NCBI GenBank assembly: GCA_029552125.1
Contig: JAKPEE010000028.1
Span: forward strand, 1-47,939
Direction: 5' to 3'
From: Bacillota bacterium
GTDB taxonomy: Bacteria; Bacillota; Dethiobacteria; DTU022
DNA length: 47,939 nt
Each line of letters starts with the position of its first letter. Within the stretch, counting starts at the first letter, position 1. The notes beneath the pieces are model-generated. The model was not told the origin of the DNA. It did no database searches and worked only from the letters and a program-made list of their open reading frames with translations. Shown one piece after another: positions 16,600-25,019 of the stretch. Position numbers and translations under genes: made by a program.

Positions 16600-16663
16600 A
16601 AGCAGGAGACAGACGATAGGAAGGTAAGGAGACAGGAGACAGATTACAGGATACAGGACAACC
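16600..16663. repeat. Degenerate heptanucleotide array
   Basis: Units of the type GAGACAG / GATACAG, best preserved at 16629-16656 (four units, the first two identical). The complement, CTGTCTC/CTGTATC, is the same unit type seen at 8358-8385. Confidence 0.7.
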
Positions 16664-16792
16664 GGGAAATCGGGCTTTAGCTAGTTGAAGAGAGTCCCAG
16701 ACTTCAGAAGAAAAATTTTAAAGACAAGATAAACGGCGCTGATACGCATTGAAGATAGAAAAGCAGAGGTCTAGGGTAAAGGAGGTTTTTCT

Positions 16793-16862
16793 GACCTCTA
16801 ACCTCCGACCTCTAACTTCTAAAAGCCCCCTTTCCCTAACCCTCTCCCACCAGGGGAGAGGG
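16793..16862. repeat. Heptanucleotide array followed by GC palindrome, next to scpB
   Basis: Units of GACCTCT/AACCTCC occupy 16793-16820; bases 16797-16816 are the exact inverted copy of 8064-8083. The palindrome CCCTCTCCC (16840-16848) / GGGAGAGGG (16854-16862) follows and ends 11 bp before the scpB stop codon. Confidence 0.7.
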
Positions 16863-16873
16863 AACTGCCGCGC

Positions 16874-17383
16874 TTACTCTTCCAGGGGGGGCAGCTCTTT
16901 TAGCTCCTTGAGTCCGAAATACTTGAGAAAATCAGGGGTAGTACTATACATCAGCGGCCGGCCCGGCCCTTCCTTGCGGCCGCTGATGCGAATTAATCTG
17001 CGCTTGAGCAGATTTTCCAGGACATGCTCGCATTTAACACCGCGTATGGACTCAATTTCGGCCCGGGTAACGGGCTGCTTGTAGGCGATAATGGCCAGGG
17101 TCTCCAGGGCTGCATTGGAAATACTGCCGCCCCCTTCTTCGCCAATGGCCCGCTCCAAATCTCCGGCCAGCTCCGGCGGAGTGCCCAACTGGTAGCCTCC
17201 GGCCACTTCAAAAATACGGATACCCCGTGAAGCGGCAGCCAGGTCATGTTGCAATTCAGCCACAATCTCCCGGGTTTCCTCCCGCGGCAGCTCCAGAATA
17301 TCGGCCAGCTTTTCCAGGCGCACCGGATCCTCGTTTAAAAACAAAATGGCTTCGATCAGAGTTTTCTGCCGCTCACGCTCCAT
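16874..17383 (-). CDS. scpB: Segregation and condensation protein B
   Basis: Winged-helix kleisin partner of the SMC-ScpAB complex that folds and segregates the chromosome. 169 residues. Typical: IEAILFLNEDPVRLEKLADIL at the N-terminus, GYQLGTPPELAGDLE, and ALETLAIIAYKQPVTRAEIESIRGV in the second winged helix. The ATG at 17383 overlaps the end of scpA by 11 bases, so the start upstream at 17503 seen in an open reading frame is not used. The C-terminus ends in a short acidic tail close to a repeat palindrome. Confidence 0.95.
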   Translation of the reverse strand: MERERQKTLIEAILFLNEDPVRLEKLADILELPREETREIVAELQHDLAAASRGIRIFEVAGGYQLGTPPELAGDLERAIGEEGGGSISNAALETLAIIAYKQPVTRAEIESIRGVKCEHVLENLLKRRLIRISGRKEGPGRPLMYSTTPDFLKYFGLKELKELPPLEE

Positions 17384-18143
17384 GCTTCTGCTCCTTTTCC
17401 CGCGTGCTGTTAATTGACAACAGGATCTGCCCAAAAGGGCGGTCCTGGTAGAGGGCAATTTTACGCTGCCGCGCCAGCTCCAGCACGGCGATAAAGACGG
17501 CAATCAGCTCCCACAGGCCGCCTTTCTCGTTCCAGAAAGCTTTCAGAGGAAGGACTTTGCCGGAGCGCTCCAGCAGGTCATAGATAAAGGCCATCTTTTC
17601 CGCCACCGGGAAATCTTCAATCCCGCCGATCACGGGCGTAATGGCCGCGGCAGCGGCGGTTTCGGCGAAGCGGCGCATAATTTCCCCCAGCACATAGGGA
17701 CCTTCCCAAAAAGTATAAAAGGTCTGCTGGCGGCCCATAAGCATCAGCTTGCGCCCGCCGGTGGACCGTAAAAAAATCTTTTGCTGCTCCAGCTCTTTTT
17801 CCCTAAGAAACCTGGCCGCCTCCTTGAAACGACGGTATTCTTCAAGGCGGTTGAACAACTCCTCCGGTGAATTGATATCAAAGATCTCTTCTTCATCTTC
17901 CGCCGGACGGGGCTGGCGGGGTAAAAGCAGCTTCGATTTCAGCCGCAGCAGCGTTGCCGCCATGACCAAAAATTCGCTGGCAATATCCAGGTTCAGCTCT
18001 TTCATTGACTGCAGGTAGGCCAGGTATTGCCCGGTAATTTCGGCGATGGAGATCTCCCAGATATCCACCTCCGCCTTTTTGACCAGGTGGAACAACAAGT
18101 CAAAAGGCCCTTCAAATACCGGCAACCTGACCGTGTAACTCAA
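17373..18143 (-). CDS. scpA: Segregation and condensation protein A (kleisin)
   Basis: Kleisin subunit bridging SMC heads. 256 residues. The N-terminal signature YTVRLPVFEGPFDLLFHLVKKAEVDIWEISIAEI is present, followed by the helical ASEFLVMAATLLRLKSKLLLPRQ and the C-terminal winged helix (LIAVFIAVLELARQRKIALYQDRPFGQI). Start and stop overlap its neighbours: ATGA with trpS upstream and 11 bp with scpB downstream. Confidence 0.95.
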   Translation of the reverse strand: MSYTVRLPVFEGPFDLLFHLVKKAEVDIWEISIAEITGQYLAYLQSMKELNLDIASEFLVMAATLLRLKSKLLLPRQPRPAEDEEEIFDINSPEELFNRLEEYRRFKEAARFLREKELEQQKIFLRSTGGRKLMLMGRQQTFYTFWEGPYVLGEIMRRFAETAAAAAITPVIGGIEDFPVAEKMAFIYDLLERSGKVLPLKAFWNEKGGLWELIAVFIAVLELARQRKIALYQDRPFGQILLSINSTREKEQKHGA

Positions 18144-19123
18144 AGGCCCATCGCCTCCCGCACCGCTGCCAGGGTGGCCTGCGCCGCCTCGCGGGCGCGC
18201 TTGCCGCCTTCATGGAGAATCTCGTCGAGGTACTCCGGTTTCTGCTCCAGCTCCCGGCGCTTTTCAAAAACCGGCTGAAGATAGGCCGCCAGCTTTTCCG
18301 CCAGGAGGCCTTTACACTGGACACAGCCTATACCGGCGCTGCGGCATTCTTCTCCCACTCCGGCCGCGCCGGGCTGGTTGAAAATTTCGTGGAAGCGGTA
18401 TACTGTGCATACCTCGGGACGGCCGGGATCGTGGCGCCGCACCCGCTGCGGGTCGGTTACCATCAGGTGCACCTTCTCCCGTACTTCCTCCGGGGTGGCG
18501 GACATGGCAATATAGTTGCCGTAACTTTTGCTCATTTTGCGGCTATCGATACCCGGCACCAGGGTGAATTTGCTTAAAAGCGTCTCCGGCTCCGGGAAGA
18601 CCTTTCCGTAAAGATAATTGAAGCGCCGCGCCACCTCGCGGGTAAACTCCAGGTGCGGCGCCTGGTCTTCGCCCACCGGAACGGCGTCGGCACGGTAGGC
18701 CAGGATATCGGCGGCCTGCAAAGCCGGATAGCCCAGGAAGCCGTAGGTATTGATGTTTTTCCCTTCCAGCTCACGCAACTGCTCCTTAAAGGTAGGGCAG
18801 CGCTCCAGCCAGGAGATGGGGGTAATCATCCCTAGCAGTAAAAATAGCTCGGCATGCTCCAGGATGTCCGACTGGCGGAAGATGACCGACGTTTCCGGAT
18901 CCAGGCCGGCGCTGAGCCAGTCCACCAGCATCTCGCGCGAATTTTCCCTGATTTCCGCGCTTTCTTCGTAACCGGTGGTCAGGGCGTGCCAGTCGGCAAT
19001 GAAATAGTAGCAGCGGTATTCCTGCTGCAGGCGGATCCAGTTCTGCAGCGCCCCGATATAGTTGCCCAGGTGCAGGCGGCCGCTGGGGCGCATGCCGCTG
19101 ACAATAATTTTTTGCTTGCTCAA
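18140..19123 (-). CDS. trpS: Tryptophanyl-tRNA synthetase
   Basis: Class I aminoacyl-tRNA synthetase charging tRNA-Trp. 327 residues, normal for bacterial TrpRS. HIGH-type motif GRLHLGNYIGAL near the start and KMSKS motif in SRKMSKSYGNYI; tryptophan pocket segment FIADWHALTT. No T-box leader is visible because only 20 bp separate it from the M50 protease gene, so it is probably transcribed with that gene and scpAB. Confidence 0.97.
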   Translation of the reverse strand: MSKQKIIVSGMRPSGRLHLGNYIGALQNWIRLQQEYRCYYFIADWHALTTGYEESAEIRENSREMLVDWLSAGLDPETSVIFRQSDILEHAELFLLLGMITPISWLERCPTFKEQLRELEGKNINTYGFLGYPALQAADILAYRADAVPVGEDQAPHLEFTREVARRFNYLYGKVFPEPETLLSKFTLVPGIDSRKMSKSYGNYIAMSATPEEVREKVHLMVTDPQRVRRHDPGRPEVCTVYRFHEIFNQPGAAGVGEECRSAGIGCVQCKGLLAEKLAAYLQPVFEKRRELEQKPEYLDEILHEGGKRAREAAQATLAAVREAMGL

Positions 19124-19143
19124 TCAATTCGCCTCCTGTTCAG

Positions 19144-19770
19144 CTATAAACCCGGGATAAGCCGGATAATGGCATTAAATAAATTTAATATCAGGTCGTA
19201 AAGGGGAAATAGAATATAACTTAGGGCCCGGGTGATAATTAACACCAGCAAGATGATCGGCGCGTAAGGCTCGATCTGGTGAAAAAAATCCACAAATGAA
19301 TCCGGCGCCAGGGAAACAAGGATCTTGGAGCCGTCCAGCGGTGGGATGGGGATGAGGTTGAATACCCCCAGCAGGATGTTCAACTGGACCATTACGGCCA
19401 TAAAGGAGAGAAAAAGCCCTCCCGCACCGGATAGAATCAGGACCCGGAATAAAACCAGGCTGAGAAAGGCCAGGGTAAAATTGGCCAGGGGGCCGGCCAG
19501 GGATACCCAGCGCAGACCGGCCCGGTAATTACGGAAATTGTAAGGGTTGATCGGCACCGGCTTGGCCCAGCCGAATCCAACCAGGATAATCATCAGGGTG
19601 CCGATGGGATCAAGGTGGCTGATGGGGTTTAAATTCATGCGCCCGTAGGCCTTGGCCGTGGCGTCTCCGTAAGCGTAAGCCACCCGCGCATGGGCGAATT
19701 CGTGCACGGTAATGGCTATGAGCAGGGCCGGGATACGCAGCACCATGGTTACCGGATCGAAGTTAAACAT
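19144..19770 (-). CDS. Site-2-protease-like M50 family membrane metalloprotease (YwhC type)
   Basis: 208-residue membrane protein. Zinc motif HEFAH in [17 protein letters not shown], and the second metal site in [14 protein letters not shown]. Several hydrophobic helices ([34 protein letters not shown]). The substrate is unknown; members of this branch are often next to trpS-scpA-scpB in Clostridia and Bacillus, as here. It starts three bases after the DHH-CBS-nucleotidyltransferase gene ends. Confidence 0.92.
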   Translation of the reverse strand: MFNFDPVTMVLRIPALLIAITVHEFAHARVAYAYGDATAKAYGRMNLNPISHLDPIGTLMIILVGFGWAKPVPINPYNFRNYRAGLRWVSLAGPLANFTLAFLSLVLFRVLILSGAGGLFLSFMAVMVQLNILLGVFNLIPIPPLDGSKILVSLAPDSFVDFFHQIEPYAPIILLVLIITRALSYILFPLYDLILNLFNAIIRLIPGL

Positions 19771-19773
19771 GCC

Positions 19774-22425
19774 CTAGCCCTCCTTCCCTTTGAGCTGGCC
19801 CAAAAACCAGGCAATATATTCGCGTTCTTCCGCGGGGGTGCGCACCTTGCCGTCAAGGATAGCACCCCGCAGCTTGTCCATAATTCTTCCATAAAGCGGG
19901 CCCGGCTCCAGGCCAAACTGCTTTAAGTCACCGCCTTTCAGGCGGGGCCGTACATGCTGCAGGCTGTCCAGGTAAAGCTGCACATAATCTTTTACCGCCC
20001 GATCTGGCGCTTCTGCGTAAAGCAACACCAGGGCTTCTCCGGGCAGCGGTTCCAGGCAGCCCACGATAGTACTGTGGCGCAATTTTTCGCCGCACAGTTC
20101 TTTCAGCACTTCGGGCACAATGCGGCAACTGCCCAAAACCGTTTCAGTCCGCTGCCGCGAAAACTGTAACCGTCTCATTATAACAGAACTTGCTTCCGGA
20201 TCCAAATCGTAAAGCAGGCCACACAGGTAAACCAGCTCCGGGTCCGGAGGGGTCCGCCACTGCCGTAGAGAGGCCCACTGCAGCGCTTCGCGGATGCGGC
20301 CAAGACGCCGCCAGGTTTTTACAGTTGGCTGGAGCCGGTAATAAAGTGAAGGCAACGCCCCCAGCTCGGCCAATCGTTTCAGTACCCGCGGCGGATCAGC
20401 TTCCCGGTAAACCAGGCTTAGTTCCTGGTTAAGCCTTTGGCGGCTCAATTTTTCCAATACTTTGCCTTTTACCGCTTTTTCGATCAAGAGCAGGGTATTT
20501 TCTTCAATGGTGAAACCAAAGCGGACTTCAAAGCGGGCCGCCCGGATAATACGCAATGGATCATCGACAAAACTGAGATTGTAAAGGGAGCGGATAATGC
20601 CCTTACTTAAATCTTCCCGGCCATTGAAAAAGTCAAAAAGCTGCCCGTACGAGTCGGGCATCAGCGAGCAGGCCAGGGTATTGATGGTAAAATCGCGCCG
20701 GTAAAGGTCATTTCTAAGGCTGGAGCTTTCCACCTTAGGCAGCGCCGCCGGGGCGGCATAGAACTCTTTGCGCGCCGTGACCAGGTCCAGGCGGGGCCCG
20801 TCCGGCAAAAAGAGCGAAGCGGTGCCGAATTGCTCAAATATTTTAAGGGTGCCGCCCAGGAAGCTCTGCAGCTCCCGGGCAAAAGCGATGGCATCGGGTA
20901 TGACCACAAAATCCAGATCCTGGGAGGCGGGACAGCCCAGCAGCAGATCTCGGATAACCCCTCCCACCAGGTATACCATGCTCTCTCCCCTGGCAGCCCG
21001 CTGCCCGATCAACAAAAGCAGGCTCTGCAGCCTGGCGGGGAGATTTTCGGCGATGAAGGCGGCCAGGTTGTCCACCTGCATGATTTCTGGAGTGCCGCGG
21101 GTTTTCAAAATCTCCCCGGGACTGGTAGGGGAACGGCCGCGCTTGTCCAGGGCATAAAGGGCACGCAAAACATCGGAGCGGGTGACAATCCCCTCCAGCT
21201 TCCCGTCCGCTCCCACCACGGGTACGCGGCCGATGTTTTTTTCAGCCATCAGGCGCCGCACCGCGGTGAGCGAATCGCCGGGCGATACAGTGATTACGGG
21301 CCGGCGCATGAACGCTTTGACTTGAGCGTGAGCGAGATTGCTGCGCGCCGCTTTTTGCAGGTCGCGCCGTGAGATAATCCCTACCAGCCTGCCCTCTTCC
21401 ATGACCGGGCAGCCGCTGATTCCTTTTTCATAGAGAAATTCGGAAGCCCGGGCCACGGTAAAACTGCTGTCAATCAGCTCCACGGGAAAAGATGCGGCCT
21501 GCCTGGCCGTGGCCACCGGGGGCAAAAACTGCTCCAGAAGCTCCAGCAACTGCTCTTTGACCTCTTCCAGCGAGCTGTTATTAAGCGAGGCCGTAACAGC
21601 CCCTGAATGCCCCTTAACGCCCAGGGGCCCCAGTAATTCAGCCAGGTTCAAGTCATCGACCAGGGAACGGGCGGCCAGATAGATTGATTGCTCCATTGGA
21701 ACCAGGATTACCGCCAGGTCCACTTCTTCCAGATCCTGCAGGTAGCGGAACAGGCTCGCCGCGCCGCGGGCATAATCGTCCATGGAGGCGGAGCTTAAAA
21801 GCAGGCGGCGGTGCTGTATATGATAATATTCGCTGTCCTGGATTAATTTTTCCAGCAGGGCTTTCTGGGCAGCGATTAGGGGCGGGCGCAGGTATTCCTG
21901 GATTAAATCAGGCTGGATCCCTGAAGCCCAGAGATACGCCGCGGCGGTAACGTCCCGCGCCGTAGTGGTGCTGTAGGTGAGGCAGCCGGTATCTTCATAA
22001 ATACCCAGGACCATGAGCGTTGCTTCCAGCTTGTTTAAGGGAATACCTTTCTGGCGGATCTGTTCCACCAGTAGTGTTGTGGCCGCGCCTACATTTTTTA
22101 CCAGCGCTTCCCCCACCAGGTCGTCCTCGCCCGGCGGGTGGTGATCATAAATATAAATTTTTGCGGCCTGCTCCACCTCTTCCAGGTAGGGGCCGAGGCG
22201 GCTTTTTTGGCGGGTATCCACAATCACCGCCGTACCCGGGGAGCCCGGCGCCTGGCCGGCTTCGCGCAAGGGCAGCAGGTGGCGGTGCCGGTTGACAAAA
22301 GCCTGCACATTGGCATGCAAAGGCTCCGGCAGGGCGATTTTTCCGCCGGGATAAAGCTTGGACGCTCCCACGGCCGCGGCCAGGGCATCAAAATCGACGT
22401 GGTCATGGGTGACAATCAGGGTCAA
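19774..22425 (-). CDS. DHH phosphoesterase - CBS - tRNA nucleotidyltransferase/poly(A) polymerase fusion
   Basis: 883 residues with three parts. Residues 1 to about 310 are a DHH/DHHA1 phosphoesterase (THDHVDFDALAAA, YIYDHHPPGEDD). Two CBS domains span about 315-435 (RASEFLYEKGISGCPVM, RRLMAEKNIGRVPVV). The rest is a class II nucleotidyltransferase: YLVGGVIRDLLLGCPASQDL with the DLD metal site, RRDFTINTLA, and DDPLRIIRAARFEVRFGF. The layout matches the A-adding enzyme type described from Aquifex, so it may add only the A of tRNA CCA ends; a CC-adding partner was not seen in the window. TTG start with a weak site; an extended -10 promoter lies 40 bp upstream. Confidence 0.9.
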   Translation of the reverse strand: MTLIVTHDHVDFDALAAAVGASKLYPGGKIALPEPLHANVQAFVNRHRHLLPLREAGQAPGSPGTAVIVDTRQKSRLGPYLEEVEQAAKIYIYDHHPPGEDDLVGEALVKNVGAATTLLVEQIRQKGIPLNKLEATLMVLGIYEDTGCLTYSTTTARDVTAAAYLWASGIQPDLIQEYLRPPLIAAQKALLEKLIQDSEYYHIQHRRLLLSSASMDDYARGAASLFRYLQDLEEVDLAVILVPMEQSIYLAARSLVDDLNLAELLGPLGVKGHSGAVTASLNNSSLEEVKEQLLELLEQFLPPVATARQAASFPVELIDSSFTVARASEFLYEKGISGCPVMEEGRLVGIISRRDLQKAARSNLAHAQVKAFMRRPVITVSPGDSLTAVRRLMAEKNIGRVPVVGADGKLEGIVTRSDVLRALYALDKRGRSPTSPGEILKTRGTPEIMQVDNLAAFIAENLPARLQSLLLLIGQRAARGESMVYLVGGVIRDLLLGCPASQDLDFVVIPDAIAFARELQSFLGGTLKIFEQFGTASLFLPDGPRLDLVTARKEFYAAPAALPKVESSSLRNDLYRRDFTINTLACSLMPDSYGQLFDFFNGREDLSKGIIRSLYNLSFVDDPLRIIRAARFEVRFGFTIEENTLLLIEKAVKGKVLEKLSRQRLNQELSLVYREADPPRVLKRLAELGALPSLYYRLQPTVKTWRRLGRIREALQWASLRQWRTPPDPELVYLCGLLYDLDPEASSVIMRRLQFSRQRTETVLGSCRIVPEVLKELCGEKLRHSTIVGCLEPLPGEALVLLYAEAPDRAVKDYVQLYLDSLQHVRPRLKGGDLKQFGLEPGPLYGRIMDKLRGAILDGKVRTPAEEREYIAWFLGQLKGKEG

Positions 22426-22703
22426 ATTTTAACACCGCCGCAGATTTCCAACTATGTACTTTATTGATTATATCATAAAGACAAAGCAAGAACCATTATT
22501 TCCTTATGCTTCCAGGTATTATTTTCAGAACTATCCAAAAAATCATGAGCTGGCGGCGGCCCGGCCATTTCCTTTGCGGGAACAGGTTGTACCGGTCCGC
22601 CAGGATGAAAGCGGGCATAACAGATTACATGGCATTATACAGGAAATCCTCATCACAATAATACTGGCGATACTGGCCGGCAGATTCCGCTAAGAATAAT
22701 TAC
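22426..22703. other. Intergenic region
   Basis: 280 bp between the small ferritin-like gene and the nucleotidyltransferase fusion. Apart from the promoter at 22467-22475 I see no gene, hairpin terminator or repeat. Confidence 0.4.
22467..22475 (-). promoter_or_regulatory. Extended -10 promoter for the nucleotidyltransferase unit
   Basis: TGATATAAT on the minus strand is a perfect extended -10; no good -35 is seen. Transcription would start about 35 bases before the TTG start at 22425. Confidence 0.5.
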
Positions 22704-22970
22704 CTAATGTTCGGTAATCTCTTCCTGGTGCTGGGAGTTGTACTGGTTGATATATTCATACTGGTTGAGCATTTCTTTATCGCCGGAGAGTTGGGCCACC
22801 TGATCGCGGATGACCGTAATGTGCTTTTCTTCGGCTTTGGCCAGATCGGCAAAAAGTGCGGCCATTTCTTCATTTTGGCTATCCTGGGCTTCCCGCATAT
22901 ACCTGACATACTGGATTAACGCCTGTTCTTTCTGCCGCAATGCCTTTTCTAAAAAATCTACCATCTGCAA
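22704..22970 (-). CDS. Small ferritin-like / rubrerythrin-like helical protein
   Basis: 88 residues, all helical and highly polar. EKALRQKEQALIQYVRYMREAQDSQNEEMAALFADLAKAEEKH carries the spaced Glu and a later ExxH typical of one half of a ferritin-like diiron bundle, so a dimer could make the full site. The end is Gln/Asn/Tyr-rich (LNQYEYINQYNSQHQ), like some spore coat proteins. Start TTG 22970 with GAGGGG upstream, or ATG 22964. It is a single-gene unit after the spoVA terminator. The family is tentative. Confidence 0.65.
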   Translation of the reverse strand: MQMVDFLEKALRQKEQALIQYVRYMREAQDSQNEEMAALFADLAKAEEKHITVIRDQVAQLSGDKEMLNQYEYINQYNSQHQEEITEH

Positions 22971-23024
22971 TGTAACATCCCCTCTTTGTTGTAAGATTAA
23001 CTTACTACTGTATAAACCAATATG

Positions 23025-23053
23025 ATTATATTTTGCCGCTTGTAGAAATTAAA
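23025..23053 (-). promoter_or_regulatory. Possible promoter for the small helical protein
   Basis: TTTAAT (23053-23048), 17 bases, TATAAT (23030-23025) on the minus strand. The -10 is perfect, the -35 is poor. Confidence 0.35.
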
Positions 23054-23072
23054 CATACAGCAGGGCTATAGT

Positions 23073-23120
23073 AAACCGCCCCGGCGGTTTTGGCTGGGCG
23101 CTTTTTAGGGCCGGGCCCTA
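23073..23120 (-). terminator. Terminator region at the end of the spoVA operon
   Basis: Two inverted repeats: a perfect palindrome over the spoVAF stop codon (23106-23120) and AAACCGCC/GGCGGTTT at 23073-23090, which on the minus strand is followed by TTTACTAT. The second is the likelier terminator. Confidence 0.5.
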
Positions 23121-24599
23121 TGGCTTGTTCTGCATGCGGTCCACGTCTTTCACTTTAAGGAAGCTGGGCCGGATGCGGCTCACCGGAATGGGGCGGCGCA
23201 CCACAATACTTAACAGCGCCTTGGCGTTAAAAGGGATCAGGGGCCACAGGTAGGGGAAGCCGAAAGAACGGGTAGTGCCGATACGCAATACTAACACAGC
23301 AAGGCCGCCCAGCAACCCCGGCAGGCCGAAGATCCCGGTGCTAAGAATCAACAGCAGCAGCACCACCCGGTTGGCCATGCTCAGCTCCCAGCTCGGCGTG
23401 GCGAAAATACCCAGGGCGACCAGGCCGGTATAAAGGAGGACCTCCGGCACAAAGAAGCCCACTTCCACGGCGATCTGGCCGATGAGCAGCGCCCCGACCA
23501 GGCCCAGGGCGGTAGCAAACGGTGACGGGGTATGGATACTGGCCATGCGGACCAGGTCCAGGCCGAAGTGGGCGATTATAAACTGCAGGTACAGCGGAAT
23601 CGCCGCCTGTTCCTTGGGTCCGATAAAGCTAAGAAATTCGGGCAGGTAGCGGGGCTCTTCAGCCAGTAGAATCCACACCGGAATCAGAAGGAAGGAAAGT
23701 AGGAAACCCAGCATGCGCACCCAGCGGATATAAGTGCCGATTATGGCGGAATGGCGGAATTCTTCGGCATGCTGCAGGTGGTGAAAAAAGGTTACCGGCG
23801 CAATCATTACCGAAGGAGATGTATCGACGATTATGACCACGTGCCCTTCCACCAGGTGGGCCGCGGCCACATCGGGACGCTCAGTATAGCGCACCTCGGG
23901 AAAAGGGTTCCAGTAGGAGCCGGCAATAAACTCTTCCACCGACTTTTCAGCCATGGGCAGTGCGTCAATATTGATACTTTTAATGCGCTTCCGCACCTGA
24001 TCCACGATTTCCGGCCGGGCCACGTCATTAAGATACAGGATCGCCACGTCGGTGACCGAACGTTGACCGGCTTTAATCGCCTCCACCCGTAGCTGGGGGT
24101 CGCGGATACGCCGGCGAATCAGAGCAATATTATAGACCAGGGTTTCGACAAAGCCGTCACGGGACCCGCGGGTTACCTTTTCAATGTCCGGTTCTTCGGG
24201 AGAGCGGACCGGGTATTCGCGGGTATCGATGACTAATGCCTGTCTCTCTCCGTCCAGGAACAGAATCATGGGCCCGGCCAGGGCTTCGCGGATAGCCTCT
24301 TCCAGGTCGTTAATCGGTGTTACTTCCACAAAGGGGATAATCTGCCGCAGCAGTTTCTCCAGAGGGGCGGGAGTGATTTCTTCACGTTTGACATTCAGAA
24401 CGGCACGGAGAATGAAAGAAGAGATCTGGCTGTTGGTAAACCCGTCCAAAAAGAGCAGCGCCGCTTTTTTCCCGCCGATAGTGATCTCTTTCAAAATAAC
24501 GTCAAAATTGCTCTCGCCAAGCTGCAGGCGCTCTTTTAGATACTCCAGGTTTTCTTCAATTTTTCTACTGATTTTAGCCTGATCTTCATTTCCGGCCAT
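23118..24599 (-). CDS. spoVAF: Stage V sporulation protein AF (GerA-family)
   Basis: Spore inner-membrane protein of the GerA/SpoVAF group, encoded last in spoVA operons. 493 residues: a soluble N-terminal part (LGESNFDVILKEITIGGKKAALLFLDGF; SRDGFVETLVYNIALIRRRIRDPQL) and a C-terminal half with about five hydrophobic helices (MLGFLLSFLLIPVWILL and others). VIIVDTSPSVMIAPVTFFHHLQ is a family marker. It follows spoVAE by 38 bp and precedes the terminator. Confidence 0.93.
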   Translation of the reverse strand: MAGNEDQAKISRKIEENLEYLKERLQLGESNFDVILKEITIGGKKAALLFLDGFTNSQISSFILRAVLNVKREEITPAPLEKLLRQIIPFVEVTPINDLEEAIREALAGPMILFLDGERQALVIDTREYPVRSPEEPDIEKVTRGSRDGFVETLVYNIALIRRRIRDPQLRVEAIKAGQRSVTDVAILYLNDVARPEIVDQVRKRIKSINIDALPMAEKSVEEFIAGSYWNPFPEVRYTERPDVAAAHLVEGHVVIIVDTSPSVMIAPVTFFHHLQHAEEFRHSAIIGTYIRWVRMLGFLLSFLLIPVWILLAEEPRYLPEFLSFIGPKEQAAIPLYLQFIIAHFGLDLVRMASIHTPSPFATALGLVGALLIGQIAVEVGFFVPEVLLYTGLVALGIFATPSWELSMANRVVLLLLILSTGIFGLPGLLGGLAVLVLRIGTTRSFGFPYLWPLIPFNAKALLSIVVRRPIPVSRIRPSFLKVKDVDRMQNKP

Positions 24600-24637
24600 A
24601 AAGGCTGCGCCCCTTTCACTTGTCCAGGCAGGTTGAC

Positions 24638-24991
24638 CTAGCCCTTGGGATTAAAGAACACCGCGATGAGAAAAGCAAAAAAGATGGCCGCGGTGATACC
24701 GGTGCTGGTCAGTTCGAACATGCCGGTGAGCACACCGATGACGCCGCGGCGTGCCGCTTCGGACATGGCCCCCTTTACCAGGGCGTTGCCGAAGCTGGAT
24801 ATGGGCAGGCTGGCCCCGGCCCCGGCGAACTGGATCAGGCGGTCGTACAGGCCCAGGCTGCCCAGGATACCCCCGGCAACCACGAAACCCGAGAGGATAT
24901 GCCCCGGTGTAAACTTGGTCAGGTCAAACAGCAGTTGCCCCACCAGGCAGAACAGTCCGCCGACGATAAATGCGGTCAAGTAAGTGCCCAT
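24638..24991 (-). CDS. spoVAE: Stage V sporulation protein AE (SpoVAEb type)
   Basis: Part of the SpoVA channel that moves dipicolinate into the forespore and out at germination. 117 residues, about four hydrophobic helices, with the family's FTPGHILSGFVVAGGILG and GAGASLPISSFGNALVKGAM. Related in sequence to SpoVAC (GAGTAVPVTGFANSM). ATG with GGAGGTG upstream. Preceded by an inverted repeat that separates it from spoVAD. Confidence 0.94.
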   Translation of the reverse strand: MGTYLTAFIVGGLFCLVGQLLFDLTKFTPGHILSGFVVAGGILGSLGLYDRLIQFAGAGASLPISSFGNALVKGAMSEAARRGVIGVLTGMFELTSTGITAAIFFAFLIAVFFNPKG

Positions 24992-25019
24992 TGGATTTTC
25001 ACACCTCCAGCTTCCCAGG

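Larger units (their letters stand above)
16368..16873. other. Long repeat-rich gap between scpB and the DUF2953 gene
   Basis: About 500 bp without a convincing gene. It holds two GC palindromes (16553-16575, 16840-16862) and two seven-base arrays (about 16600-16663 and 16793-16827), plus purine-rich sequence at 16440-16530 that also drifts in steps of seven (GAAGTAA, GAAGCCG). A promoter for the DUF2953-ytfJ unit should be near 16370-16450, but I cannot pick one with confidence. Confidence 0.6.

Noticed and set aside
16600-16663. CRISPR array
   Set aside because: Units are only seven bases, contiguous and degenerate; no spacers and no cas genes.
17384-17503. N-terminal extension of ScpB
   Set aside because: It would run deep into scpA in another frame; ATG 17383 fits the family start.
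19124-19143. T-box leader before trpS
   Set aside because: Only 20 bp separate trpS from the gene upstream; there is no room for a leader.
20830-21372. Plus-strand 180-codon frame inside the nucleotidyltransferase fusion
   Set aside because: Antisense to a strongly conserved coding region; no ribosome site and no recognisable domain.
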